Origin: an uncultured Acetatifactor sp.
GTDB lineage: Bacteria; Bacillota; Clostridia; Lachnospirales; Lachnospiraceae
DNA: 42,418 nt
Direction of reading: 5' to 3'
Assembly: GCA_910589655.1 (NCBI GenBank)
Contig: CAJUTJ010000098.1
Coordinates: 1-42,418, forward strand
The notes beneath the pieces were generated by a model. That model was not told where the DNA came from and did no database searches. It was given only the letters and a program-made list of their open reading frames with translations. Of the stretch, positions 31,640 to 40,669 are shown in pieces (the stretch's first letter is position 1; every line of letters begins with the position of its first letter). The position numbers and the translations under genes were made by a program.

Positions 31640-34519
31640 ATGGCTTCGTCTAATAGAGCATCATCTTCAAATAGAAGGTCGTCAGGGACAACGTCCCGAA
31701 AAACAACACGTACAACATCCCGTTCGAAAAAAGCGGATGCGGCGCGGGAGGCACAGGACAGTGCGCTGTTTCACGAGATAGGCTTGATTGTTTTATTTAT
31801 TGCAATGGTTCTTTTGTTTTGCTGTAATTTTGGTATTATAGGCCCTGTGGGCGATGCCGTCAGCGGGGTATTATTTGGTTTATTCGGATTGATTGCTTAT
31901 GTGCTGCCGCTGCTGATATTTCTCGCGGCTTCCTTTTGGTTTGCAAATGAAGGCAACCCCAACGCCTTGCGTAAGCTGATTTCCGGGATTGTGCTCTGTA
32001 TTATGCTGGGTGTGCTGTGTGATCTGTTTGCAAAAGGCGCAGGCACCTTGGAGGCATACAGCATAAAGACCATTTATGAGAACAGCCGCGACGGCAAGAC
32101 TGGGGGCGGAGTGCTTTCCGGCAGTATCAGCTATCTGCTGCAGCATTATCTGGAGACTATAGGAACGGTGCTGGTAGTGCTTCTGTGCTCCGTGGTCAGT
32201 CTGATTCTGCTTACGGAGAAGTCCTTGCTCAGCAGTGTGAAGAAAGGCGGCAGCCGCGTCCGGGAGCTTTCCAGAGAGGATGCCCAGCGCCGCAGAGAGA
32301 TGAACCGCCGCCGCAGGGAGGAACAGGAGGAACTGCGTGCCAGAAGAGAAGAGGAACGTGCCAGAAGGGAAGAAGAGCGGCGATTAAGAGCCGAAGAGAA
32401 AGAAAACGAAAAGATTCTCCGCATGGAAAAAAAGGTTTCCGGTGTTATGATGGATACGGCTCTTCCCAGACCTTCCGAGGAGCGGCGCAGTGATGATGTC
32501 CATGAAATTATTTATACCGAGGAATCGTTCGAAGAGGATAGTTATACGGAAGAGCCTGCGGAGGCGCTGCCTATAGAGGAAGAGCCGGAAGAAAGCGTAC
32601 AGACACCCGTTTTTGATTTTGACAGAATACGGATCAGAACCATGCATCAAGTCCGCCTGAACGAGGAAATGTACACGAATGAAATCCGTCAGGATTATGA
32701 AGAACCGGAAGCAGTGCGGATCCCGGAACCGGATCCCGATTTCGGGATACTGCCCGAAGAAACGTTTATTCCGGAAGAAGCCGGAACCGTCGAACCGGAC
32801 GTCTCTTCCGAACCTGTGTACGAACCGGAAGCAATGCCGGCACAGGCTGCCGGACAGCTGCCTATGGCTTCGGCATATGCGGAGCCGGCGGAGGATCAGG
32901 ACATTCGGATACATAAAGAAGGCGTGGACGAGCCGTCCCGGTTTTCCACCGAAAGACAGAGGCCCGTGGCCAGACTGGGGCCGGAGGAGAACAGTGTGGA
33001 GCCGGGTATCCAGAAGGAGGTCAATCAGGCGGAGAAGCAGATCCCGAAGAAATATATGTTTCCTTCCATAAAATTACTGCAAAAGGGTGTGGCTGTGTCG
33101 GCGGACACCACACAGGAGTTAAAGGACACAGCCATGCATCTCCAACAGACTTTAAGTACCTTTGGCGTCAGAGTTACCATTACGGATATCAGTCAGGGTC
33201 CCAGCGTGACAAGGTATGAGCTTCAGCCGGAGCAAGGGGTCAAGGTCTCTAAGATCGTAGGACTTTCGGATGATATCAAGCTGAATCTGGCGGCTACGGA
33301 TATCCGAATCGAGGCTCCCATTCCCGGGAAAGCGGCAATCGGTATCGAAGTGCCCAACAAGGAAACCATGCCGGTGGCTCTCCGTGATTTGATGGAAAAT
33401 AAAGAATTTAAAGATTTCCCGTCCAATATCGCATTTGCGGTGGGAAAAGATATTGCGGGACAGGTTGTGGTAACGGACATTGCAAAGATGCCCCATATGC
33501 TGATTGCCGGAGCTACCGGTTCCGGAAAATCGGTCTGCATCAATACTTTGATCATGAGCATCCTTTATAAGGCTCATCCTGACGATGTGAAATTGATTAT
33601 GGTAGACCCTAAGGTAGTCGAGCTCAGTGTTTATAACGGAATTCCTCATCTATTGATTCCCGTGGTGACAGATCCCAAGAAGGCTTCCGCGGCGCTTCAC
33701 TGGGGAGTATCGGAAATGGAAGAGCGATACCGCAAGTTTGCGGATTACAATGTCCGTGACCTAAAGGGATATAATAAAAAAGTGGAATCCATGAAAGAGG
33801 GCGGACAGGAGGATGCGCCCAAGAAGATGCCGCAGATTGTCATTATAGTGGACGAGCTTGCGGATCTGATGATGGTCTGTCCCGGGGAGGTGGAGGAGTC
33901 CATCTGCCGTCTGGCACAGTTGGCCAGAGCCGCAGGCATTCATTTGATCATAGCTACACAGCGTCCCAGTGTGGATGTCATCACGGGCTTGATTAAGGCA
34001 AACATGCCCAGCCGTATCGCTTTTTCCGTTTCCAGCGGTGTGGATTCCCGTACCATTCTTGATATGAACGGCGCCGAAAAGCTTCTGGGAAAGGGGGATA
34101 TGCTTTTCTATCCTCAGGGATACAGTAAACCGGCCCGTGTACAGGGGGCATTTGTATCCGACAAAGAGGTGTCGGATGTGGTGGATTTCCTGAAAAACCA
34201 GACATTGGGAAATACATATGCGCCGGAAGTCGAAGAGAAAATCAAGAGCATCGGGTCAGGTGCGGGAAGCGGCGGTTCTTCCGACGGCGGCAGCGAACTT
34301 GACGAGTTGTTTGAAAAGGCAGGAAGGTTTCTCATCGAAAAGGACAAGGCTTCCATCGGTATGCTGCAGCGTTTGTTAAAGATCGGTTTTAACAGGGCGG
34401 CAAGAATTATGGATCAGCTTTGTGAATATGGTGTGGTTGGTGAGGAAGAAGGCACGAAACCCAGAAAGATTCTGATGAGTCCGGAGCAGTTTGAACAGCT
34501 TCTGGAGGAGCAGATATAG
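31640..34519 (+). CDS. ftsK: DNA translocase FtsK/SpoIIIE
   Basis: It pumps chromosomal DNA through the division or sporulation septum. The 959-residue protein has a Ser/Arg-rich N-terminus and about four membrane segments (about 40-185). A very charged coiled-coil region rich in RRREE repeats and an acidic linker follow, up to about 455. Then come the alpha and beta ATPase domains, with Walker A GATGSGKS at 624-631 and Walker B IVIIVDELADLMM. A winged-helix gamma domain ends the protein. The start is uncertain: ATG at 31640 has GAGG nine bases before it, while GTG at 31625 is an alternative five codons earlier. Confidence 0.93.
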   Translation: MASSNRASSSNRRSSGTTSRKTTRTTSRSKKADAAREAQDSALFHEIGLIVLFIAMVLLFCCNFGIIGPVGDAVSGVLFGLFGLIAYVLPLLIFLAASFWFANEGNPNALRKLISGIVLCIMLGVLCDLFAKGAGTLEAYSIKTIYENSRDGKTGGGVLSGSISYLLQHYLETIGTVLVVLLCSVVSLILLTEKSLLSSVKKGGSRVRELSREDAQRRREMNRRRREEQEELRARREEERARREEERRLRAEEKENEKILRMEKKVSGVMMDTALPRPSEERRSDDVHEIIYTEESFEEDSYTEEPAEALPIEEEPEESVQTPVFDFDRIRIRTMHQVRLNEEMYTNEIRQDYEEPEAVRIPEPDPDFGILPEETFIPEEAGTVEPDVSSEPVYEPEAMPAQAAGQLPMASAYAEPAEDQDIRIHKEGVDEPSRFSTERQRPVARLGPEENSVEPGIQKEVNQAEKQIPKKYMFPSIKLLQKGVAVSADTTQELKDTAMHLQQTLSTFGVRVTITDISQGPSVTRYELQPEQGVKVSKIVGLSDDIKLNLAATDIRIEAPIPGKAAIGIEVPNKETMPVALRDLMENKEFKDFPSNIAFAVGKDIAGQVVVTDIAKMPHMLIAGATGSGKSVCINTLIMSILYKAHPDDVKLIMVDPKVVELSVYNGIPHLLIPVVTDPKKASAALHWGVSEMEERYRKFADYNVRDLKGYNKKVESMKEGGQEDAPKKMPQIVIIVDELADLMMVCPGEVEESICRLAQLARAAGIHLIIATQRPSVDVITGLIKANMPSRIAFSVSSGVDSRTILDMNGAEKLLGKGDMLFYPQGYSKPARVQGAFVSDKEVSDVVDFLKNQTLGNTYAPEVEEKIKSIGSGAGSGGSSDGGSELDELFEKAGRFLIEKDKASIGMLQRLLKIGFNRAARIMDQLCEYGVVGEEEGTKPRKILMSPEQFEQLLEEQI

Positions 34520-34580
34520 ACCGAGGGCAGTTTGAACAGCTTCCGGAGGAGCAGATATAGACCGAAGATAGTTTGGACAG
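34487..34580. repeat. 41-bp tandem repeat at the end of ftsK
   Basis: The unit starting CAGTTTGAACAGCTTC and including GGAGGAGCAGATATAG begins at 34487 and again at 34528. A third start, TAGTTTGGACAG, is at 34569. The first unit encodes the last residues and stop of FtsK. The second is an untranslated copy. The array reaches the ribosome binding site of fhs. Confidence 0.85.
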
Positions 34581-34595
34581 AAAGGATATTTTTTT

Positions 34596-36266
34596 ATGAA
34601 GTCAGATATTGAAATTGCACAGGAAGCGGTGTTAGAGCCGATTACCATGGTGGCGGAAAAGCTGGATATGACGCAGGAGGATTTGGAGCTTTACGGAAAA
34701 TATAAGGCGAAAATATCCGATGAGTACATAGAAAGCCTGAAAGATAAACGGGACGGAAAGCTGATTCTGGTGACGGCCATCAACCCTACACCTGCGGGAG
34801 AGGGCAAGACTACCGTAAGCGTCGGTCTGGGGCAGGCCTTTGATAAGCTGGGGAAAAAGGCGGTGGTAGCCTTGAGAGAGCCGTCTCTGGGTCCTTGCTT
34901 CGGCATTAAGGGAGGGGCGGCAGGGGGCGGCCGCGCGCAGGTAGTTCCCATGGAAGATTTGAATCTGCATTTCACAGGAGATTTCCATGCTGTCACATCA
35001 GCAAATAATCTGCTGGCGGCATTGATTGACAATCATATTCATCAGGGAAATGAGCTGCAGATAGATACCCGGCAGATTGTGTGGAAACGCTGCGAGGATA
35101 TGAACGACCGTGCCTTAAGGAATATTGTGGTCGGTCTGGGCGGTAAAATCGACGGATTTGTCCGGGAAGATCATTTCGTTATTACGGTTGCCAGCGAAAT
35201 CATGGCTATTCTCTGTCTTGCGGAGGATATGAAAGATTTGAAGGAGAGACTGGGCCGTATCATTGTGGCATATAATTATGGGGGAGAACCTGTGACGGCG
35301 GCGGATCTTCAGGCAGTGGGTGCCATGGCGGCATTGTTAAAGGACGCAATGAAGCCCAATCTGGTTCAGACGCTGGAACATACCCCTGCGCTTATTCACG
35401 GAGGGCCTTTTGCCAATATTGCCCACGGCTGCAATTCCGTGCGCGCTACGAGAACCGCATTAAAGCTGGCGGATTACTGTATTACGGAGGCGGGCTTTGG
35501 CGCGGATCTTGGTGCGGAGAAATTTTTTGATATCAAATGCCGTATGGCCGGATTAAAGCCTGATGCAGTGGTTTTGGTGGCAACGATCCGGGCGTTGAAA
35601 TATAACGGTGGTGTGCCCAAAGCGGAGCTTAACGGCGAGAATCTGGAAGCTTTGAAAAAGGGAATCGTAAATTTGGAGAAGCATGTGGAAAATCTGCAAA
35701 AATACGAGGTTCCTGTAGTGGTTACTCTGAATTCTTTTGTGACGGATACGGAGGCTGAGGTTCGTTTTGTGAGAGAATTCTGCGAGCAGAGAGGCTGTGA
35801 TTTTGCCGTTTCCCAAGTATGGGAAAAAGGCGGTGAGGGCGGTGTTGCTTTGGCTCGTAAGGTGATAGAGACTTTGGAAAATAAGGAAAGCCATTTCCGT
35901 GTACTGTACGATGATTCCGCCGCTTTAGAGGAAAAAATTGCCATTGTGGCGAAAGAAATATACGGCGCTTCCGGAGTGAACTATACCGCGGCGGCGAAAA
36001 AGCAGCTGCAGAAGCTCACACAGCTGGGATTTGGCGGGCTGCCGGTCTGCATGGCGAAAAACCAATATTCTTTGTCTGATAATCCTGCTCTTCTGGGGAG
36101 GCCGGAAGGATTCGAAATGAATGTGAGAGAGGTTTATGTCTCGGCGGGAGCGGGATTTGTGGTGGTCTTGACGGGCGATGTGATGACTATGCCCGGACTG
36201 CCGAAGCGGCCTGCGGCATTTCGGGTCGATGTCAATGAAAAAGGTGTGATAACAGGATTGTTTTAG
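34596..36266 (+). CDS. fhs: Formate-tetrahydrofolate ligase
   Basis: It makes 10-formyltetrahydrofolate from formate, tetrahydrofolate and ATP, feeding one-carbon metabolism or the methyl branch of the Wood-Ljungdahl pathway. The 556-residue protein has the usual length and the P-loop PTPAGEGKTT at 64-73. The family blocks EPSLGPCFGIKGGAAGGG, NLHFTGDFHA, EAGFGADLGAEKF and AGAGFVV also appear. AAAGGA upstream supports the start. It lies just after the ftsK tandem repeat. No other Wood-Ljungdahl genes are in the window. Confidence 0.96.
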   Translation: MKSDIEIAQEAVLEPITMVAEKLDMTQEDLELYGKYKAKISDEYIESLKDKRDGKLILVTAINPTPAGEGKTTVSVGLGQAFDKLGKKAVVALREPSLGPCFGIKGGAAGGGRAQVVPMEDLNLHFTGDFHAVTSANNLLAALIDNHIHQGNELQIDTRQIVWKRCEDMNDRALRNIVVGLGGKIDGFVREDHFVITVASEIMAILCLAEDMKDLKERLGRIIVAYNYGGEPVTAADLQAVGAMAALLKDAMKPNLVQTLEHTPALIHGGPFANIAHGCNSVRATRTALKLADYCITEAGFGADLGAEKFFDIKCRMAGLKPDAVVLVATIRALKYNGGVPKAELNGENLEALKKGIVNLEKHVENLQKYEVPVVVTLNSFVTDTEAEVRFVREFCEQRGCDFAVSQVWEKGGEGGVALARKVIETLENKESHFRVLYDDSAALEEKIAIVAKEIYGASGVNYTAAAKKQLQKLTQLGFGGLPVCMAKNQYSLSDNPALLGRPEGFEMNVREVYVSAGAGFVVVLTGDVMTMPGLPKRPAAFRVDVNEKGVITGLF

Positions 36267-36306
36267 GTAACGGTTCACACGCAGGCACCGCGGAGTGAAC
36301 GGAAAC
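36267..36306. repeat. Minimal family A element, ends only
   Basis: GTAACGGTTCAC (36267-36278) and GTGAACGGAAAC (36295-36306) are inverted repeats with one mismatch, separated by only 16 bases. The family core hairpins are missing. It lies just after the fhs stop codon and could fold as a 3' mRNA hairpin. Confidence 0.6.
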
Positions 36307-36344
36307 ATATTGTGGACTTTCACAAGAGAAAAGAGGCGTAAGCT

Positions 36345-37820
36345 ATGAAGTGTCCCAACTGTGGAGCGGAAATGGCAGATGAAACTCTGTATTGTGAGCA
36401 TTGTGGCGAAGATATCCATATCGTTCCTGATTTTGATCCGGAATTGGAGCAGGATATGGAGCGGACGATCAGCGGTATGCTGGAGGATATCGATGAGCAG
36501 GGCGAACGGAAGGAACCGGAGGAGCCGGAGGAGCAAGTCCCTTCCGGACGCAGAAACTTCTGGAAGCTGTGTGCGGTGTGTGTGGCAATATTGGCAGTTG
36601 CCGTTGCTGCGTGTATTCTTTTCATATATCATTATAACTCTTTTGAATGGCAGGTAGAGAGGGGACAGGAATATGTAGAGAGACAGCGGTATGACAAGGC
36701 AATCGGCTGTTACAGCCGTGCATTGGAGCTGGATGAAAACAATATAGAATTAAAATTTAGTTTGGCGGAAGTATACTTTCTGAAAAACAATAAAATTGAA
36801 TACGAATACCTTCTGCGGGAGATTGCAAGAGATCCCAATGCCAGCGGGGAACAGTTGGAACGCGCTTACGGGAAATTGATTGCCATTTACAGCGCAAGGG
36901 AAGATTATCAGACTATAAATGACCTGCTCCTTGCCAGCGAAAACGAGAACTTGATTTCCACTTACCAGAAATATCTAGCGAGGCAGCCGGAATTCAGCAT
37001 TAAGCCGGGATACTACACAACCATCCAGCCATTGAAGCTGTCCGCTTCCGGCAGCGGGAAGATTTATTATACGCTGGACGGCAGTGAACCCAGTGCGGAG
37101 AGTACTCCCTATACGGCTCCCATTATTTTGGAGGACGGCGATTACATTGTCAAGGCGTTGTTCATCAATGACAACGGTATTGTCAGCGAGACGATATCGG
37201 GGGAGTTTCATGTGGAGATTGACGAGATTCCCGCACCGGAGGTCAATTTGTTCAGCGGAGACTATAATTTCCCTATGGATATCGAGGTGCTCAGCGATAC
37301 GGAAGAGGTATATTATACCACCGACGGTTCCACACCCACATATTCATCGCAGGTATATTCCGGGCCGATTCCGCTGCCTCTGGGCAGAAGCGATTTTAAA
37401 TTTGCCAAGATTGAGAACGGGATTACGGGCAATGTGACGGAGCGGAGTTACCAGTTGACCATGAACACGGATTTTACCCCCCAGCAGGCAGAGAGTTCCA
37501 TTATGGAATATGCCATGAGCATCGGAAAAGTATATGATGCGGACGGGCATTTTGACGAATCCGGAGACCGCTATCAATATCAATACCAATATGTCAGAAA
37601 TATAAACAGGATAGATGATTTTTATGTTCTTTCGGAGATTTACTGCGGGGCGGACGGCAGTTTAACAAAGACCGGAAATGATTTTGCAGTAAATGCGTAC
37701 ACGGGGGCGATGTTCAAGCTTCAGCGGGATCGTTACGACAGGCTTAGCCTCACGGAAATAGTGATAGAATATCCAATAGCAGACGACTCTGAGGATGACG
37801 ATTCCGAGGATGAGGAATAG
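36345..37820 (+). CDS. Zinc-ribbon membrane protein with TPR and chitobiase-like domains
   Basis: The 491-residue protein has an N-terminal zinc ribbon (MKCPNCGAEM and LYCEHCGED), an acidic linker and one membrane span (about 76-96). Tetratricopeptide-like helices follow (about 105-210). Two beta domains resemble the C-terminal domain of chitobiase (about 225-290 and 300-365), with KIYYTLDGSEPS and EVYYTTDGSTPT. A final domain ends in a very acidic tail. The zinc ribbon is inside the cell and the rest outside if the span is a signal anchor. Function is unknown. It starts about 40 bases after the minimal repeat at 36267 and is followed by nfnA after 15 bases. Confidence 0.75.
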   Translation: MKCPNCGAEMADETLYCEHCGEDIHIVPDFDPELEQDMERTISGMLEDIDEQGERKEPEEPEEQVPSGRRNFWKLCAVCVAILAVAVAACILFIYHYNSFEWQVERGQEYVERQRYDKAIGCYSRALELDENNIELKFSLAEVYFLKNNKIEYEYLLREIARDPNASGEQLERAYGKLIAIYSAREDYQTINDLLLASENENLISTYQKYLARQPEFSIKPGYYTTIQPLKLSASGSGKIYYTLDGSEPSAESTPYTAPIILEDGDYIVKALFINDNGIVSETISGEFHVEIDEIPAPEVNLFSGDYNFPMDIEVLSDTEEVYYTTDGSTPTYSSQVYSGPIPLPLGRSDFKFAKIENGITGNVTERSYQLTMNTDFTPQQAESSIMEYAMSIGKVYDADGHFDESGDRYQYQYQYVRNINRIDDFYVLSEIYCGADGSLTKTGNDFAVNAYTGAMFKLQRDRYDRLSLTEIVIEYPIADDSEDDDSEDEE

Positions 37821-37835
37821 AGAGGTGGAAACGAT

Positions 37836-38711
37836 ATGTATAAAATTGTGAAAAAAAGTGAGCTTACCACAAATATTTACCTGATGGAGGTAGAGGCTGG
37901 GAGAGTAGCAAAGCGGTGTATGCCCGGTCAGTTTGTCATTGTCAGGATGGATGATGAAGGAGAGAGGATTCCTTTGACCATCTGTGATTATGATCGGGAA
38001 AAGGGTACTGTGACCATTGTTTTCCAGAGTGTGGGAGCCGGTACAAAATTGATGGCGGATTTAAGTGAAGGAGACTCTTTCCGGGATTTTGCAGGTCCTT
38101 TGGGGCGTCCATCGGAATTGGTGGAGGAGGAACCCGAGAGCCTGAAGCAGAAAAAGATTCTGTTTGTGGCGGGCGGTGTAGGTGCGGCTCCCGTATATCC
38201 TCAGGTAAAGTGGCTTCATGAGAACGGCGTGGCGGCGGATGTCATTGTGGGAAGCAAAACAAAAGATCTGTTGATTTTAGAGAAAGAGATGGAGGCCGTT
38301 GCCGGAAATCTCTATGTGACTACGGACGATGGTTCTTACGGCAGGAGCGGTATGGTGACGCAGACCGTCAAAGATTTGGTGGCAGAGGGAAAACAGTATG
38401 ATGTGTGTATTGCCATCGGACCTATGATTATGATGAAATTTGTCTGCCTGCTGACCAAGGAGCTGGGGATTCCCACCGTTGTCAGTCTGAATCCTATTAT
38501 GGTGGACGGCACCGGAATGTGCGGCGCTTGCCGTGTGACGGTGGACGGGCAGGTTAAATTTGCCTGTGTGGACGGTCCTGAATTTGACGGCCATGCAGTG
38601 AACTTTGATGAGGCTATGAGACGCCAGCAGATCTATAAGACGGCGGAAGGCAGAGCAATGCTGAAGCTGGAGGAGGGAGATACCCACCACGGCGGCTGCG
38701 GGAACTGCTAA
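37836..38711 (+). CDS. nfnA: NfnA-like flavin/NAD subunit of NADH-dependent reduced ferredoxin:NADP+ oxidoreductase
   Basis: The 291-residue protein has a ferredoxin-reductase-like FAD domain (with ERIPLTICDY), an NAD-binding domain (FVAGGVGAAPVYPQ), and a C-terminal [2Fe-2S] motif with cysteines in GMCGACRVTV and FACVDGPEFDGH. This is the layout of NfnA and of the sulfide dehydrogenase alpha subunit. With NfnB it would couple NADH and ferredoxin oxidation to NADP+ reduction by electron bifurcation. The DNA gap of 428 bases to nfnB is unusually long for this pair. Confidence 0.88.
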   Translation: MYKIVKKSELTTNIYLMEVEAGRVAKRCMPGQFVIVRMDDEGERIPLTICDYDREKGTVTIVFQSVGAGTKLMADLSEGDSFRDFAGPLGRPSELVEEEPESLKQKKILFVAGGVGAAPVYPQVKWLHENGVAADVIVGSKTKDLLILEKEMEAVAGNLYVTTDDGSYGRSGMVTQTVKDLVAEGKQYDVCIAIGPMIMMKFVCLLTKELGIPTVVSLNPIMVDGTGMCGACRVTVDGQVKFACVDGPEFDGHAVNFDEAMRRQQIYKTAEGRAMLKLEEGDTHHGGCGNC

Positions 38712-38844
38712 AGGCTTTTGATTTGCCATGGCATCTGTTTCTCCTGTGTAATGGAGATGAAGCAGTGTCATTAACCTGAGTCTTCCATATTTGAAATCAG
38801 TTGTAAAATAATATGATTTATTATCACTTTCCGATATAGATAGT

Positions 38845-38952
38845 TGTGTTGATTCTTTAAACTATGGTATTGCATGGGAAGGTGTCCATCGTGAGGTGGA
38901 ATCTGAAGGAAGTCGGTGCTGATTCTTTAAATTATGGAATTTATAGGAAGAG
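38845..38952 (+). repeat. Imperfect direct repeat inside the nfnA-nfnB gap
   Basis: GATTCTTTAAACTATGGTATT and GATTCTTTAAATTATGGAATT (two differences) lie about 74 bases apart, each preceded by TGTT or TGCT. The gap holds no gene I can support and ends with a family B half element and the nfnB ribosome binding site. Confidence 0.5.
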
Positions 38953-39050
38953 CTATTGGATGTGGGACGTGTGTTCATGCTATTTGTATAATTCTGACGG
39001 AAAATCAGCCAAGACGTCAAGGGAGAGGGAAATTTTGGGAGACTATCAAT

Positions 39051-39114
39051 GTAACGGTTCAGACAACCCCTCCCGCGAAGCCAAAATCGCGTCTCTATGC
39101 GATTTCGCGAGACA
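39051..39114. repeat. Family B half element upstream of nfnB
   Basis: It begins GTAACGGTTCAGACA, continues CCCCTCCCGCGAAG, forms a hairpin of AAATCGC with GCGATTT and ends CGCGAGACAA. It matches the copy at 15870-15932 almost completely. It ends about 10 bases before the ribosome binding site of nfnB, so it is part of the 5' untranslated region of that gene. Confidence 0.7.
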
Positions 39115-39139
39115 ATAAAAGAACGGAGGAAAATGATAA

Positions 39140-40531
39140 GTGGATGTATTGACAAAGGTTCCTGTGAGAGAGCAGGATGCGAAAGAGCGCGCCGCCAATT
39201 TTGACGAAGTGTGCTTGGGGTACAATAAAGAAGAAGCAATGAATGAGGCGGCGAGATGTATTAACTGTAAGAATGCACAGTGTATTAAGGGATGTCCCGT
39301 TGCCATTGATATTCCCGCTTTTATAGAGCAGGTGAAAGACGGTAATATAGAGGAGGCATACCAGATTATCAGTAAGGCCAGCGCACTGCCTGCAGTCTGC
39401 GGACGTGTGTGCCCTCAAGAGAGCCAGTGTGAGGGAAAATGCATCAGGGGTATCAAAGGGGATCCTATTTCCATCGGTAAGCTGGAGCGGTTCGTAGCCG
39501 ATTGGGCAAGGGAAAATGATATTAAACCTACGGGGGCGGCGGAAAAGAAGGGGCAGAAGGTTGCGGTAATCGGTTCCGGCCCGGCAGGTCTGACCTGCGC
39601 CGGAGATCTGGCGAAGATGGGGTATGACGTAACTATCTTTGAGGCGCTGCACGAGCCGGGAGGGGTGCTTGTATATGGTATTCCCGAGTTCCGTCTGCCC
39701 AAAAAGGACGTTGTGGCAAAGGAAATTGAAAACGTGAAAGCGCTGGGCGTTAAGATTGAGACAAACGTAGTGGTGGGCAAGGCCGTTACGATTGATGAAT
39801 TAATCGAGGAGGAAGGATTTGAAGCAGTGTTTATCGGTTCCGGTGCGGGTCTTCCCAAGTTCATGGGCATTCCCGGAGAGAATTCCAACGGTGTATTCTC
39901 CGCCAACGAATATCTGACCAGAAGCAATCTGATGAAGGCTTTTGACCGGAATTCCAATACGCCCATTATGGAAAGTAAAAAGGTGGCCGTGGTAGGCGGA
40001 GGCAATGTAGCCATGGATGCGGCTAGGACAGCGCTTCGTCTGGGTGCGGAGGTTCATATTGTGTACCGCAGGAGCGAGGAGGAGCTTCCTGCCAGAGTGG
40101 AGGAGATTCATCATGCCAAGGAGGAGGGTATTATTTTTGACCTGCTGACTAATCCCGTGGAAATTTTTGCGGACGAAAAGGGATGGGTGACGGGCATGAA
40201 ATGTATCCGTATGGAACTGGGTGAGCCGGATGCTTCCGGCAGACGCCGTCCCGTGGAGGTTCCCGGATCCGAGTTTGTGATGGAGCTGGATACGGTAATC
40301 ATGTCTCTGGGCACTTCACCCAATCCATTGATTTCTTCCACCACGGAAGGGCTGGAGACCAATAAGTGGAAGTGTATTGTGGCGGAGGAAGAGGACGGAC
40401 GGACTACCAAAGAAGGTGTTTATGCCGGCGGAGATGCCGTTACCGGCGCAGCTACGGTGATTCTTGCTATGGGGGCGGGAAAGGCGGCAGCGAAAGGAAT
40501 TGACGAGTACTTGAGTACACGTTCCCGTTGA
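39140..40531 (+). CDS. nfnB: NfnB-like subunit (glutamate synthase small-chain family)
   Basis: The 463-residue protein has two N-terminal [4Fe-4S] motifs (CINCKNAQCIKGCP and CGRVCPQESQCEGKC). Two Rossmann folds follow, for FAD (VIGSGPAGLTCAGDLA) and NADPH (VVGGGNVAMDAARTALRLGA). The FAD-family end is YAGGDAVTGAATVILAMGAG. The family also includes the small subunit of glutamate synthase, but no large subunit lies nearby and nfnA is upstream, which favours NfnB. The start is GTG at 39140, ten bases after GGAGG. The ATG at 39133 is out of frame. Confidence 0.9.
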   Translation: MDVLTKVPVREQDAKERAANFDEVCLGYNKEEAMNEAARCINCKNAQCIKGCPVAIDIPAFIEQVKDGNIEEAYQIISKASALPAVCGRVCPQESQCEGKCIRGIKGDPISIGKLERFVADWARENDIKPTGAAEKKGQKVAVIGSGPAGLTCAGDLAKMGYDVTIFEALHEPGGVLVYGIPEFRLPKKDVVAKEIENVKALGVKIETNVVVGKAVTIDELIEEEGFEAVFIGSGAGLPKFMGIPGENSNGVFSANEYLTRSNLMKAFDRNSNTPIMESKKVAVVGGGNVAMDAARTALRLGAEVHIVYRRSEEELPARVEEIHHAKEEGIIFDLLTNPVEIFADEKGWVTGMKCIRMELGEPDASGRRRPVEVPGSEFVMELDTVIMSLGTSPNPLISSTTEGLETNKWKCIVAEEEDGRTTKEGVYAGGDAVTGAATVILAMGAGKAAAKGIDEYLSTRSR

Positions 40532-40669
40532 TGTATTTGCCGTAGGCGGAATGTTTTCGGGAGGAGTAAGCTTCTGATTAATGCGTGTCTGCATCGGCAA
40601 GGTGATTATATTTGCACTGATGATGGGGAGCCGCTGCTGCGGCTTGATCGGTAGAAAGAAGGTAATTGT

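Noticed and set aside
38862..39239. Minus-strand open frame across the nfn gap
   Set aside because: It overlaps the nfnB start on the opposite strand, runs through the family B half element and has no ribosome binding site.
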